Shown here one piece after another: positions 23,642-31,977 of a DNA stretch of 64,000 nucleotides (positions are counted from its first letter, which is position 1; each line of letters starts with the position of its first letter). The notes below the pieces were generated by a model. That model had not been told where the DNA came from, searched no databases, and saw only the letters and a program-made list of their open reading frames with translations. The stretch comes from Faecalicatena contorta (lineage in GTDB: Bacteria; Bacillota; Clostridia; Lachnospirales; Lachnospiraceae). The position numbers were made by a program, and so were the translations under genes. Location: the NCBI RefSeq assembly GCF_021531895.1, contig NZ_JAFBIX010000018.1, positions 1 through 64,000 of the forward strand. Reading direction: 5' to 3'.

Positions 23642-24265
23642 TTGACAACTAAGGAAAGGATTACGGAAGAAGCCTTAACCCTCTTTGCAGAAAAGGGTTA
23701 TAAAGGAACAAGTGTAAAGAATATTGCCGATGCAGTCGGGATTAAAGATGCTTCGTTATATAACCATTTTAAGAGTAAGCAGGAGATCTTTGATTCTATT
23801 GTGGAGCTGATTTTGGAACATATATCAGGTCTTTCGGAGACATTGGGAATGCCTCAGTACGATAACGGATATACATCCGCTTCTGTGTTTTATGAAAAAT
23901 TGGATCTTGAAGGACTCAAGAACCTTTCGAGGGAGGTATTTGTCTTTTATCTTACAGATCCATATATTTCCAAGTTCTGGAGGATTGCCCATATGGAGCA
24001 GTATACAAATCCCAAGATCTATACGATATTCAGGAAGATATTTATGGAAAATGCGATTTCCTATCAGGAAAGGTTGTTTGAGGAGATGATGGAACAGGGC
24101 GTATTCTATCGGGGAGATACAAAAGCAGCGGCGCTCAATTTCTATTCTCCAATTTATTTACTATTGTCCATGTACAATAATCAACCGGAACACAAGGAAG
24201 AAGCTCTTGAAATACTTGATAAACAGATAGAAGAATTTTTCCGAATCTATCGGAAGAAGGATTAG
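23642..24265 (+). CDS. TetR-family regulator next to a radical SAM gene
   Basis: 207 aa from a TTG at 23642; no ATG or good ribosome site lies in frame upstream, and a stop precedes, so the start is uncertain. The HTH is complete: TKERITEEALTLFAEKGYKGTSVKNIADAVGIKDASLYNHFKSKQEIFD. The C-terminal domain resembles that of the TetR at 6289, with a matching SPIYLLLSMYNNQPE segment near the end (there APLFLLISMYDKSGE), so the two are paralogues. The radical SAM gene follows in 19 nt and is the obvious target. Confidence 0.85.
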   Translation: MTTKERITEEALTLFAEKGYKGTSVKNIADAVGIKDASLYNHFKSKQEIFDSIVELILEHISGLSETLGMPQYDNGYTSASVFYEKLDLEGLKNLSREVFVFYLTDPYISKFWRIAHMEQYTNPKIYTIFRKIFMENAISYQERLFEEMMEQGVFYRGDTKAAALNFYSPIYLLLSMYNNQPEHKEEALEILDKQIEEFFRIYRKKD

Positions 24266-24284
24266 GAAGTGGAGGAACATAAAG

Positions 24285-25382
24285 ATGGAAGGAAAGATGG
24301 ATCTACAGGAATATATGACAGCTGGTGTTGAAAATATCATGAAAAATGCAGTAAAAGTTACTTTGACTAATCCGGCACAGAGTATTTTTATGACCAGGTT
24401 TGCAGTGGCGGCGAAAGCAGCATCCAGAAAACGTGCGATGTCTGAAAAGGAAGGAGAACATATTCCTGCTTTTCTGATTGCCAGTATTACAAGCAGTTGT
24501 AATCTGCATTGTGCAGGCTGCTATGCCCGGGCGGTTCATTCGTGTGCAGATGTAGAGCCGGAAGAGCAGCTTTCTGCGCAGGAATGGGATCATATTTTTG
24601 AACAGGCAGAAGAGATGGGAATCAGCTTTATCCTTCTGGCAGGTGGAGAACCGATGATTCGACGGGATGTTATAGAGAAGGCAGGAGACAGACAGAACAT
24701 TTTGTTTCCGATTTTTACAAACGGAACACTTATGAATGATACATACTTCAGAATGTTAAAAAAATGCAGGAATCTGGTTCCAATATTCAGCATTGAAGGT
24801 AGAGAAAAACAGACGGATGCCAGAAGAGGGGAAGGTGTATATGAGAAGGTTCTTACTGCCATGGAAGAAATGCAGAAAGAGAAACTGCTGTTTGGTTCTT
24901 CTGTAACGGTTACAAAAGATAATCTGGAAGAGGTAACGTCTGATGCATTTATAAAAAAACTGGAAGAACGAGATTGTAAAGCTTTATTTTTTGTAGAATT
25001 TGTGCCGATGACACCGGAGCTTAAGGAGTTAGCGCCGGGAGATGCAGAACGGGAGTATATGAATCAGCGTCTTGTAGAAATCAGAGAAAAGTATCAGGAT
25101 ATGATTTTTTTGTCTTTCCCTGGAGATGAAAAATCATCCGGCGGCTGTATTGCGGCAGGAAGAGGATTTTTCCATATCAATTCTCATGGAGGAGCAGAAC
25201 CATGTCCATTTTCTCCATATTCGGATGTGAATGTAAGAGACACATCTTTAAAAGATGCATTGCACTCTGGTCTATTCAGGGAATTACAAAGCAATGGAAC
25301 ATTGTTGGATGATCATGTTGGTGGTTGCGTTTTGTATGAGAATCGAGAGAAGGTGGAAAGATACTTCGATCGTGATTTATAA
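24285..25382 (+). CDS. Radical SAM protein with SPASM-like C-terminus
   Basis: 365 aa, GGAGG upstream. The [4Fe-4S] motif is CNLHCAGC (C72, C76, C79), followed by the LAGGEP strand and FTNGTL. The C-terminal part has CIAAGRGFFHINSHGGAEPCPFSPYSD and VGGCVLYENR, cysteines that could bind one auxiliary cluster. The N-terminal 60 residues are helical. TetR-linked radical SAM proteins of this sort occur widely in Clostridia; the substrate is unknown. No small precursor peptide gene is visible beside it, so a RiPP role is not supported. Confidence 0.9.
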   Translation: MEGKMDLQEYMTAGVENIMKNAVKVTLTNPAQSIFMTRFAVAAKAASRKRAMSEKEGEHIPAFLIASITSSCNLHCAGCYARAVHSCADVEPEEQLSAQEWDHIFEQAEEMGISFILLAGGEPMIRRDVIEKAGDRQNILFPIFTNGTLMNDTYFRMLKKCRNLVPIFSIEGREKQTDARRGEGVYEKVLTAMEEMQKEKLLFGSSVTVTKDNLEEVTSDAFIKKLEERDCKALFFVEFVPMTPELKELAPGDAEREYMNQRLVEIREKYQDMIFLSFPGDEKSSGGCIAAGRGFFHINSHGGAEPCPFSPYSDVNVRDTSLKDALHSGLFRELQSNGTLLDDHVGGCVLYENREKVERYFDRDL

Positions 25383-25407
25383 TCAAAATATATCAAAGAG
25401 AGAGTTA

Positions 25408-26346
25408 ATGAAAATGAAAAAATGGAATGATACGTCACAAATATTTACAAAGCCCTATTTGGTCTGCATATTTGCACTGATTTGTTGTTTCCTTTGGGGA
25501 AGTGCATTCCCGAGTATTAAGATTGGATATCGCCTTTTTCAAATATCGGATGCAGATGCAATGTCCCAACTGTTATTTGCCGGTTATCGATTTACACTGG
25601 CAGGAATTATGGTCATCTTGATAGGAAGTTTCATAAAGAGAGAATTCCTTTATCCAAGGAAATCTTCGTGGCCGATGGTAATAAAACTTGGGTCTGTTCA
25701 GACGGTTTTGCAATATGTGTTTTTTTATATGGGACTGGCACATACATCGGGAGTAAAAGCTTCTATTATAACTGCATCCAATGTCTTTATTGCGATTTTT
25801 CTGTCAGCGCTTGTTTTTTCTGAGAAATTGTCAATTCATAAGTTCGTCGGATGCCTGCTTGGATTCATAGGTGTTATTTTTATTAATCTGGAAGGTGGAG
25901 GATTAGATCTTCAGGTGTCTTTAACCGGAGAAGGGGCGATGTTCGTATCGGCATTCGCAGCGGCACTTTCTTCCGTGTTAATAAAGCAGTATTCGGAAAA
26001 AGAAGAGACTTTCACGCTCTGCGGTTATCAATTCCTTCTTGGAGGGATTGTTTTGACTTTGATTGGATTGCTGAATGGCGGAAGCGTAACAGGTTTCACA
26101 CCGGCTTCGACTTTATTAATAGGATATTTAGGTCTTATATCCTCAGTTGCATATTCCTTATGGAGCCTTCTGCTGAAATATAATCCGGTCGGTAAAGTGG
26201 CAGTATTTGGATTCAGCAATCCCATGTTCGGAGTGATTCTTTCGGCTATATTGTTAGGTGAAAAAAATCAGGCATTTACTTTGAAAGGACTGTTAGCTTT
26301 GATTCTTGTCTGCAGTGGAATTCTGATTGTGAATCGAAGTAAATGA
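25408..26346 (+). CDS. EamA/DMT-family exporter
   Basis: 312 aa from ATG 25408; the frame opens earlier but only inside the radical SAM gene. Ten membrane helices in two EamA repeats are visible, the first opening ALICCFLWGSAFPSIKIGY and the second LTGEGAMFVSAFAAALSSVLIKQY; the last is GLLALILVCSGILIVNRSK. The drug/metabolite transporter superfamily exports amino acids, nucleosides or drugs. It lies 25 nt after the radical SAM gene and may export its product (inference). Confidence 0.88.
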   Translation: MKMKKWNDTSQIFTKPYLVCIFALICCFLWGSAFPSIKIGYRLFQISDADAMSQLLFAGYRFTLAGIMVILIGSFIKREFLYPRKSSWPMVIKLGSVQTVLQYVFFYMGLAHTSGVKASIITASNVFIAIFLSALVFSEKLSIHKFVGCLLGFIGVIFINLEGGGLDLQVSLTGEGAMFVSAFAAALSSVLIKQYSEKEETFTLCGYQFLLGGIVLTLIGLLNGGSVTGFTPASTLLIGYLGLISSVAYSLWSLLLKYNPVGKVAVFGFSNPMFGVILSAILLGEKNQAFTLKGLLALILVCSGILIVNRSK

Positions 26347-26408
26347 TTATTTCATCGGCGCACATTTTGAGCAACAGACCAGATAATATCAACAAAATAT
26401 CTATAAAA

Positions 26409-26438
26409 TTGACACAAACATCTGTATTGGTGTGATAT
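26409..26438 (+). promoter_or_regulatory. Candidate promoter of the flavodoxin gene
   Basis: TTGACA (26409-26414) with a GATAT-type -10 near 26433-26438. CACAAACA and TGGTGTG flank the spacer as imperfect arms. Nothing else is evident in 26347-26530. Confidence 0.4.
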
Positions 26439-26530
26439 CTCTGGAAGCGCATATCTGTTACAATATTGTTAAGAGGACGATTAGCTTATAGATTGAGATT
26501 AAGAGAAAAATGAAAGTAGGAGTGGATGAG

Positions 26531-27067
26531 ATGTCAAAAGCTATCATTATATATGGATCAAACTATGGAACAGCCAGAAGGTATGCAGAGGAATTGTCTA
26601 AAAAGACGGATATTCCGGCGACTTCTTATGATAAGGCTGATATACCAAAAGATTGTGAGGTCATCGTTTACCTTGGCGGGTTATATGCAGGTGGAGTAAA
26701 AGGATTAAAGGAGACACTGCCGGCAATTTGCAAGACAGCGTATAAAAGATTCGTTATTGTTACAGTCGGTCTTGCGGATGTAGAAGATGCAGAGAATATT
26801 AATAATATACGCAATGCCTTACAAAACCAGCTTTCTGCTGAAGTGTATGAGAAGGCGGAAATATATCACTTAAGAGGCGGAATTGATTATAGTAAGTTGA
26901 GTTTCCCGCATAAGACAATGATGAAGCTGCTTTACACAAAGGCTAAGAATCTCCCGGAGGATAAAAAGAATGCAGAAGTCAGAGCGATGATTGAGACTTA
27001 TGGAAAGCAAGTGGATTTTGTGGATTTTAAGAAGCTGGATGTCATAGAACAAAGTTTATCCAGGTAA
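26531..27067 (+). CDS. Flavodoxin-domain protein
   Basis: 178 aa from ATG 26531, chosen for the AGGAG site 9 nt upstream. The FMN-binding loop IIYGSNYGTARRYAEEL (T/S-x-T-G-x-T variant), VIVYLGGLYAGGVKGLKETLPA and VIVTVGLADVED are flavodoxin features; the form resembles menaquinone-dependent protoporphyrinogen oxidase-like flavodoxins of Firmicutes. Cytosolic electron carrier or quinone-linked redox protein. It is not obviously tied to its neighbours. Confidence 0.85.
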   Translation: MSKAIIIYGSNYGTARRYAEELSKKTDIPATSYDKADIPKDCEVIVYLGGLYAGGVKGLKETLPAICKTAYKRFVIVTVGLADVEDAENINNIRNALQNQLSAEVYEKAEIYHLRGGIDYSKLSFPHKTMMKLLYTKAKNLPEDKKNAEVRAMIETYGKQVDFVDFKKLDVIEQSLSR

Positions 27068-27134
27068 AGGGGTACAGGAAATTGTCCTGTCATTGATCTG
27101 GAGAGGCTGAATCATAGGGGAAGGAAGTGGAAGT

Positions 27135-27680
27135 GTGGAATTAATAACAGAAAGATTAATCTTACGTCCCTGGAAGGATACAGATGCCGAGAGTTTGTAT
27201 GAGTATGCAAAAGATCCCAGAGTTGGTCCAATTGCAGGATGGCCGGTCCATACCAGTGTTGAAAACAGCCTTGATATAATAAGAACTGTCTTATCGGCGC
27301 CAGAGACATATGCTGTGTGCCTGAAGGAAGATAATAAAGCAATTGGCAGCATTGGTCTTATACCACCAATGCAGTCCCATACAGTTGCCGCAGAAGATGA
27401 GATCGAAGTAGGATATTGGATTGGAGTTCCTTTCTGGGGAAATGGTTACATTCCTGAAGCAGTAAAAAGATTACAGCGGCATGCTTTTGAAGACCTGGGA
27501 TGTAAGGCAATGTGGTGTGGTTATTATGAAGGCAATGAGAGGTCAAGACGTTGTCAGGAAAAGTGCGGATTTATCTACCATCATACAGAAGAGAATAAAC
27601 ACTGTGAATTGATGGGGGATATTCGGACAGAACATTTCACATATATCACAAAGGAGCAGTGGTCAGCTGATGAAAATTAA
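27135..27680 (+). CDS. GNAT acetyltransferase, RimJ/RimL type
   Basis: 181 aa with a GTG start (ELITERLILRPWKDTDAESLYEYAKDPRVG). The acetyl-CoA site is EIEVGYWIGVPFWGNGYIPEAVKRL, and the terminal CQEKCGFIYHHTEEN shows the usual RimJ/RimL beta-bulge region. These enzymes acetylate ribosomal protein N-termini or small amines; the exact target is unknown. It overlaps the next small gene by 11 nt. Confidence 0.9.
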   Translation: MELITERLILRPWKDTDAESLYEYAKDPRVGPIAGWPVHTSVENSLDIIRTVLSAPETYAVCLKEDNKAIGSIGLIPPMQSHTVAAEDEIEVGYWIGVPFWGNGYIPEAVKRLQRHAFEDLGCKAMWCGYYEGNERSRRCQEKCGFIYHHTEENKHCELMGDIRTEHFTYITKEQWSADEN

Positions 27681-27903
27681 GAGATTAAGTCATAGGAAAC
27701 TAGGTTTTGTGATTACAGGAAAGATGCAGAACGATGGAGACATTCAGTATATACCGATGGAATACAGAATGGAAATAAATGCAAACTGTCCATGCCCCAA
27801 AACAAAGTGCATCCGTCACGGAAGATGCAATGAATGCAGAGCCCACCATGCAAAACGTAACAGACCACGTCCATGTGAGAGAAAAGGAGAAAAATATGCA
27901 TGA
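27670..27903 (+). CDS. Small cysteine-rich protein coupled to a radical SAM enzyme
   Basis: 77 aa, beginning inside the GNAT gene and ending 8 nt inside the radical SAM gene. The C-terminal half is NCPCPKTKCIRHGRCNECRAHHAKRNRPRPCER: six cysteines and several histidines in a pattern seen in small Clostridia proteins of unknown function, probably metal or Fe-S binding. The N-terminal half (MKIKRLSHRKLGFVITGKMQ, DIQYIPMEYRMEINA) is unrelated. Position and overlaps suggest it works with the downstream enzyme, as substrate, cluster donor or regulator; this is inference. Confidence 0.7.
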   Translation: MKIKRLSHRKLGFVITGKMQNDGDIQYIPMEYRMEINANCPCPKTKCIRHGRCNECRAHHAKRNRPRPCERKGEKYA

Positions 27904-28768
27904 AGTGAAGGCAAAAGGAATCCTTTCTGCCCAGAATGGGATGAACATATACAGAGGGTGTACTCATGGCTGCATCTATTGCGATGCCAGAAGTACCTGT
28001 TATCAGATGGATCATGCGTTTGAAGACATTGCTGTAAAGGTGAATGCACCGGAACTTTTAGAACAGGCCCTTCGCAGAAAAAGGAAAAAGTGTATGATAG
28101 GGACAGGAGCCATGAGTGATCCATATCTTCATCTGGAGAAAGAGCTTTGCCTGACAAGACGGTGTCTGGAGATAATTGATGAATATGGATACGGGCTTGC
28201 AATCCAGACTAAATCAGACATGCTCCTGCGAGATCTGGATATTATGAAGAGAATTAATCAGAAAACAAAATGCGTGGTGCAGATGACATTGACGACTTTT
28301 GATGAAAGGCTCTGCCAGATATTAGAGCCCCATGTCTGTACGACATCGCGAAGAATTGAAGTGTTGAATATTCTACGTGAGGAAGGCATTCCGACAATTG
28401 TATGGATGACACCGATTCTGCCGTTCATTAATGATACAGAGGAGAATATCCGAAGCATTCTTAGTGCATGCAGGAAAGCGGAAGTATATGGGATCATGAC
28501 TTTTGGAATTGGTTTAACATTGAGAGATGGGAACCGGCAGTACTTCTATCAGAAGCTGGATCAGCATTTCTCAGGAATGAAAGAACGATATATAAAAACA
28601 TATGGTAATGCATATGAATTGCCTGTGCCAAGAGGAAAAGAGTTGATGAAGCTGGTGCGTCAGGAATGCAGTGATGCAGGAATAGAATGGAGAACAGAAA
28701 AAATATTTGAATATATGCATCAATTTGAAGATAAAGAAGTAGGTAGACAGTTAACATTGTTTGATTGA
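27896..28768 (+). CDS. SplB-like radical SAM protein (COG1533)
   Basis: 290 aa from ATG 27896, where AAAAGGAG sits 6 nt upstream; the frame is open further back but overlaps the Cys-rich gene. GILSAQNGMNIYRGCTHGCIYCDARS carries CxxxCxxC (C22, C26, C29); IGTGAMSDPYLHLEKEL, IQTKSDMLLRDLDI and MTPILPFINDTEENI are hallmarks of the spore photoproduct lyase-related COG1533 group. Function of this subgroup is not established. Coupling to the Cys-rich gene is shown by the 8-nt overlap. Confidence 0.9.
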   Translation: MHEVKAKGILSAQNGMNIYRGCTHGCIYCDARSTCYQMDHAFEDIAVKVNAPELLEQALRRKRKKCMIGTGAMSDPYLHLEKELCLTRRCLEIIDEYGYGLAIQTKSDMLLRDLDIMKRINQKTKCVVQMTLTTFDERLCQILEPHVCTTSRRIEVLNILREEGIPTIVWMTPILPFINDTEENIRSILSACRKAEVYGIMTFGIGLTLRDGNRQYFYQKLDQHFSGMKERYIKTYGNAYELPVPRGKELMKLVRQECSDAGIEWRTEKIFEYMHQFEDKEVGRQLTLFD

Positions 28769-29205
28769 TAAGAAAGAAATGCGATGAATTTCCCGGTATT
28801 AGTAGCATACGGCATGTAATCTGTGATTATACCGAGAAATTGCCGGAGGGAGAATTTGATGCTGTTATTTCAGCATTATCGGTCCACCACCTTGAAGACA
28901 ATCAAAAAGAAAAATTGTTTCAGAGGATTTTTGACAAGTTACCGAAAGGCGGGGTATTTGTAAATTACGACCAGTTCTGCGCCGGATCTGAAAAAATGAA
29001 TCGCTGGTTTGATCTGTATTGGGAAAAACAATTGACGGAAAGTGAATTAACCGACAGGGATATTGAATTGTGGAAAGATCGCAGGAAATTAGACAGAGAG
29101 TGTTCTGTTGAGAAAGAGGTAGAGATGTTGCGAAGAAGCAATTATTCGGAAGTAAGATGCGTATACTCATACCATAAGTTTTCAGTAATTGTGGCGATAA
29201 AGTAA
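28765..29205 (+). pseudogene. SAM-dependent methyltransferase, N-terminus missing
   Basis: The remaining 146 codons cover the second half of a class I methyltransferase: VICDYTEKLPEGEFDAVISALSVHHLEDNQKEKLFQRIFDKLPKGGVFVNYDQF, then the variable C-terminus. The SAM-binding first motif (VLDLGxGTG) and the sequence before it are absent, and the frame begins abruptly in the radical SAM gene end. The 5' part has been deleted. It is followed by a large structured repeat at 29229-29350. Confidence 0.75.
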
Positions 29206-29228
29206 ATCCCGGTTTGCAGAACCATAGG

Positions 29229-29350
29229 AAAAGAAGCAGATATTTTGTGCGAAGATTTGGCCTCAAGCCAAATCTGAGAAGACTGCTGAGCCTCGAAATC
29301 ATCAAGATTTCGGGGTGAATCAGCCTGGTCACAAAATATCTGCTTCTTTT
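29229..29350. repeat. Three-way structured inverted repeat
   Basis: Outer 21-bp arms, from AAAAGAAGCAGATATTTTGT (29229 on) to 29330-29350, pair perfectly. Inside are two hairpins: AGATTTGGC/GCCAAATCT (29253-29261, 29267-29275) and CGAAATC/GATTTCG (29294-29300, 29306-29312), with an extra GCTGA/TCAGC pair. The form is a cloverleaf-like element of about 122 bp. It could be a processed RNA, a terminator, or a small mobile repeat; TTTTT follows. Nothing else is seen from 29351 to 29480. Confidence 0.55.
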
Positions 29351-29484
29351 TCGGTTATGGATTCTTAGCGAAGGACTCCGCAATGGCAACCATCCCATCC
29401 ATCCTCTCGCCGTACACCTCCCAATTACCAACTAACTAATCTAAATTCCTCTCCCTATAAAACTGACACATTCACCTGAAAAAT

Positions 29485-29532
29485 ATGTCTATCGGATAAT
29501 CAAAATATTTCTTATAATATTGGTATAGACAT
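29485..29532 (+). promoter_or_regulatory. Promoter region with inverted repeat before pspC
   Basis: TATAAT at 29513-29518 is flanked by ATGTCTAT (29485-29492) and ATAGACAT (29525-29532), perfect 8-bp arms. The -35 is weak, so an activator or repressor is likely. Confidence 0.5.
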
Positions 29533-29561
29533 GAGAAGCATGTCCAGGAAGGAGCAATGAT

Positions 29562-29768
29562 ATGAAAATGATGAACGATAGACTATATAAATCAAATCAA
29601 AATAAGATAATAGACGGTGTATGTGCAGGAATTGCAGAGTATTTCGGTATTGATCCCACTCTGATTCGACTTGGATGGGTGTTATTCTGCGCTATGGGTG
29701 GAAGCGGTTTCCTTGCTTATATTATTGCAGCTATTATTATTCCACGCCGCCCGGAAGGAGAGATATAA
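29562..29768 (+). CDS. pspC: PspC-domain membrane protein
   Basis: 68 aa, single PspC domain: DRLYKSNQNKIIDGVCAGIAEYFGIDPTLIRLGWVLFCAMGGSGFLAYIIAAIIIPRRP. One C-terminal membrane helix (about 38-60). Stand-alone PspC proteins sense or respond to envelope stress. GGAAGGAG precedes the start. Its stop overlaps the ABC ATPase start by one base (TAATG), so it is co-translated with the exporter genes and may anchor or regulate them. Confidence 0.93.
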   Translation: MKMMNDRLYKSNQNKIIDGVCAGIAEYFGIDPTLIRLGWVLFCAMGGSGFLAYIIAAIIIPRRPEGEI

Positions 29769-30682
29769 TGAAAAATATTATCGAAATCAGTCATCTAAAC
29801 AAGACCTTTGTGGAAGTAAAAGCGGTACAGGATCTAAGCTTTCAAGTCAGAGATGGAGAATTATTTGCATTTCTTGGCGTTAATGGAGCGGGTAAATCCA
29901 CTACAATTAATATCATGTGTGGGCAGCTTTCCAAGGATACAGGTAGTGTATATATTGGCGGCACTGATCTGGACACTGATCCGGACAGTATTAAACGCAG
30001 TCTGGGTGTGGTATTCCAAAATTCTGTTCTGGATAAAGATCTCTCTGTATGGGATAATCTGCAGAGCCGAGCGGCTTTGTACGGAATTACCGGAAAGGAT
30101 TTTAAAGAACGTCTGGCAGAGCTTGCAAAGCTTCTGGAATTTGAGAATCTGCTGAAGCGTACGGTAGGTAAGCTCTCTGGCGGTCAAAGGCGAAGAGTCG
30201 ATATAGCTCGGGCATTGATTCACAGACCGAAGATATTAATCCTGGATGAGCCTACGACAGGTCTTGATCCCCAGACGAGAAATATTTTATGGAAAGTTGT
30301 TGGAGATCTTCGAAAGAATGAGGGAATGACAGTGTTTCTTACGACTCATTATATGGAAGAGGCTGCAGATGCAGATTATGTAGTGATTCTGGACAGCGGG
30401 AAGATTGTTGCTGAGGGAACGCCACTGACATTGAAAAATACATATACTGGGGATTTTATCACGATATATGGTATACAAGAATCGCAGATCAAAGAGATAG
30501 GAGCTCCTTATGAGGCTATCCGTGATGCTTATCGGATATCTGTACCGAATACAGCCGAAGCAACAAAGCTGATTTTACAGTATCCGGAACTTTTCAAGGA
30601 TTATGAGATTACAAAAGGGAAGATGGATGATGTATTTCTTGCCGTGACGGGCAAGAAGCTGATCGGGGGTGGAGAGAAATGA
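29768..30682 (+). CDS. ABC-2 transporter ATPase (DrrA type)
   Basis: 304 aa from the ATG in TAATG at 29768. Walker A GVNGAGKST, signature KLSGGQRRRVDIARALIH, Walker B ILILDEPTTGLDP and TTHYMEEA are intact. The C-terminal 80 residues are the regulatory extension of DrrA/CcmA-like drug exporters. It overlaps the permease by 4 nt. Substrate unknown; antibiotics or lipids are usual in the family. Confidence 0.93.
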   Translation: MKNIIEISHLNKTFVEVKAVQDLSFQVRDGELFAFLGVNGAGKSTTINIMCGQLSKDTGSVYIGGTDLDTDPDSIKRSLGVVFQNSVLDKDLSVWDNLQSRAALYGITGKDFKERLAELAKLLEFENLLKRTVGKLSGGQRRRVDIARALIHRPKILILDEPTTGLDPQTRNILWKVVGDLRKNEGMTVFLTTHYMEEAADADYVVILDSGKIVAEGTPLTLKNTYTGDFITIYGIQESQIKEIGAPYEAIRDAYRISVPNTAEATKLILQYPELFKDYEITKGKMDDVFLAVTGKKLIGGGEK

Positions 30683-31587
30683 TGACCGGAATTGGCGCAC
30701 TTGTAAAGCGTAATATTAAATTATATTTTAAAGATAAAGGGATGTTTTTTACTTCTCTGATCACGCCTTTGATTCTTTTGGTGCTGTATGGCACATTCTT
30801 GAGCAATGTCTATGAGGACACATTCCGCAGTGCCATAGAAGCGGCAGGAGCTACTGTGTCCGATAAACTGATCGGCGGCTGTGTCGGTGGAGAACTGGTC
30901 TCATCCCTGCTGGCTGTGAGCTGTGTGACAGTAGCATTTTGTTCTAACCTTCTTATGGTGCAGGATAAGATCACCGGTGCCAGAAGAGATATAACGATCG
31001 CACCTGTAAGACCCAGCACGCTGGCTCTGAGTTATTATCTGTCTACTTTGATTTCCACGATGCTGATCTGTTTTATTGCTACAGGTGTATGTCTGGGGTA
31101 TCTGTCATATGTGGGATGGTATCTGACTGCTGGTGATATTGCGAAGCTGTTTTTGGATGTGGTTTTACTGGTACTATTTGGTACAGCACTGTCTTCCTGT
31201 GTGAATTTCCCACTGTCTACCCAGGGGCAGGCTTCTGCAGTAGGAACAATCGTTAGTGCAGGATATGGATTTGTCTGTGGTGCCTATATGCCAATCTCTC
31301 AATTTTCGGAAGGGCTGCAGAAAGTGATTTCTTTTCTGCCGGGTACATACGGAACCAGCCTGTTGCGTAACCATGCTTTGCGAGGAGTGTTTGAAGAAAT
31401 GGGAAATCAGGGATTTCCGGATGAAATAGTGGAAGCTATCCGTGACAGCGTAGATTGTAATCTATACTTTTTTGGTGATAAAGTAGCGTTAAGCAATATG
31501 TATGTGATCCTGATCAGTGCCATTGTGATTGCCATAGTGATCTATGTGGCAATGAATGTACTGCTTGCAGGAAAAAGAAAGGGATAA
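30679..31587 (+). CDS. ABC-2 transporter permease
   Basis: 302 aa, overlapping the ATPase by 4 nt. Six membrane helices are visible with an extracellular domain between the first two (SNVYEDTFRSAIEAAGATVSD). TGARRDITIAPVRPSTLALSYYLSTLI and GAYMPISQFSEGLQKVISFLPGTYGTSLLRNHAL are ABC-2 features. It completes the exporter with the ATPase; a possible terminator is not obvious before the MerR-type promoter at 31616. Confidence 0.92.
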   Translation: MMTGIGALVKRNIKLYFKDKGMFFTSLITPLILLVLYGTFLSNVYEDTFRSAIEAAGATVSDKLIGGCVGGELVSSLLAVSCVTVAFCSNLLMVQDKITGARRDITIAPVRPSTLALSYYLSTLISTMLICFIATGVCLGYLSYVGWYLTAGDIAKLFLDVVLLVLFGTALSSCVNFPLSTQGQASAVGTIVSAGYGFVCGAYMPISQFSEGLQKVISFLPGTYGTSLLRNHALRGVFEEMGNQGFPDEIVEAIRDSVDCNLYFFGDKVALSNMYVILISAIVIAIVIYVAMNVLLAGKRKG

Positions 31588-31615
31588 TATGATTCATAAA
31601 AGATAAAGAAGGGCC

Positions 31616-31647
31616 TTGACTCTCCCCATATGGGGAGACTGTACAAT
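31616..31647 (+). promoter_or_regulatory. MerR-type promoter with 20-bp spacer and central dyad
   Basis: TTGACT (31616-31621) and TACAAT (31642-31647) are 20 bp apart, longer than optimal, and the perfect palindrome CTCCCCATATGGGGAG (31622-31637) fills the spacer. This layout is the classic MerR-family activator promoter, in which DNA untwisting realigns the boxes. No intact MerR gene lies nearby. Confidence 0.75.
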
Positions 31648-31682
31648 AATTCCAGAACAAGTCGAAGGAGGAATTATTTATT

Positions 31683-31976
31683 ATGAGAATGCAGAAAGAA
31701 CATATCTGTGAAGAAAAGGAAGTAAATAGTCATCTGGATCAGATGGCTGTCCTGCAGCGGATCACGGCATTAAAACAGGCGGCCTGTATCTATCATAAAG
31801 GCTCTTATAATGAATTTCCGCATACTTATGCAGTGATTCTACAGTATATTGAAGAAAATGGATACGAAATCTGTGGAAATATCCGTGAAAAATATATTGA
31901 TGGTGTCTGGAATAAGGATACAGAAAATGACTGGCTCTCAGAAATACAGATTCCGGTAAAAAAGACAGGAGAGTAA
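31683..31976 (+). CDS. GyrI-like effector-domain protein (lone C-terminal half)
   Basis: 97 aa, AAGGAGG upstream. QAACIYHKGSYNEFPHTYAVILQYIEENGYEICGNIREKYIDGVWNKDTENDWLSEIQIPV is the second half of the effector-binding domain found in BmrR-type MerR regulators and GyrI-like proteins. The MerR helix-turn-helix and the first half of the fold are absent. It may be the relic of a MerR regulator whose promoter survives, or a short stand-alone binding protein. It starts two bases before the UvrA-like gene's neighbour position: stop 31976, next ATG 31978. Confidence 0.65.
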   Translation: MRMQKEHICEEKEVNSHLDQMAVLQRITALKQAACIYHKGSYNEFPHTYAVILQYIEENGYEICGNIREKYIDGVWNKDTENDWLSEIQIPVKKTGE

Positions 31977-31977
31977 A

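Noticed and set aside
25255-25407. N-terminal extension of the EamA exporter
   Set aside because: It lies inside the radical SAM gene and lacks transporter features; the membrane protein starts at 25408.
24285-26346. RiPP biosynthetic cluster around the radical SAM gene
   Set aside because: There is no small precursor gene with leader/core layout, no RRE domain and no protease; the exporter is a general EamA type.
29229-29350. tRNA or known riboswitch at the cloverleaf-like repeat
   Set aside because: Arms are far too long for a tRNA, no TTC loop or anticodon arm is present, and no riboswitch core is recognised.
28865-29431. Minus-strand frame of 188 codons over the methyltransferase relic and structured repeat
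   Set aside because: Runs through the inverted repeat; translation has no family pattern and no ribosome site.
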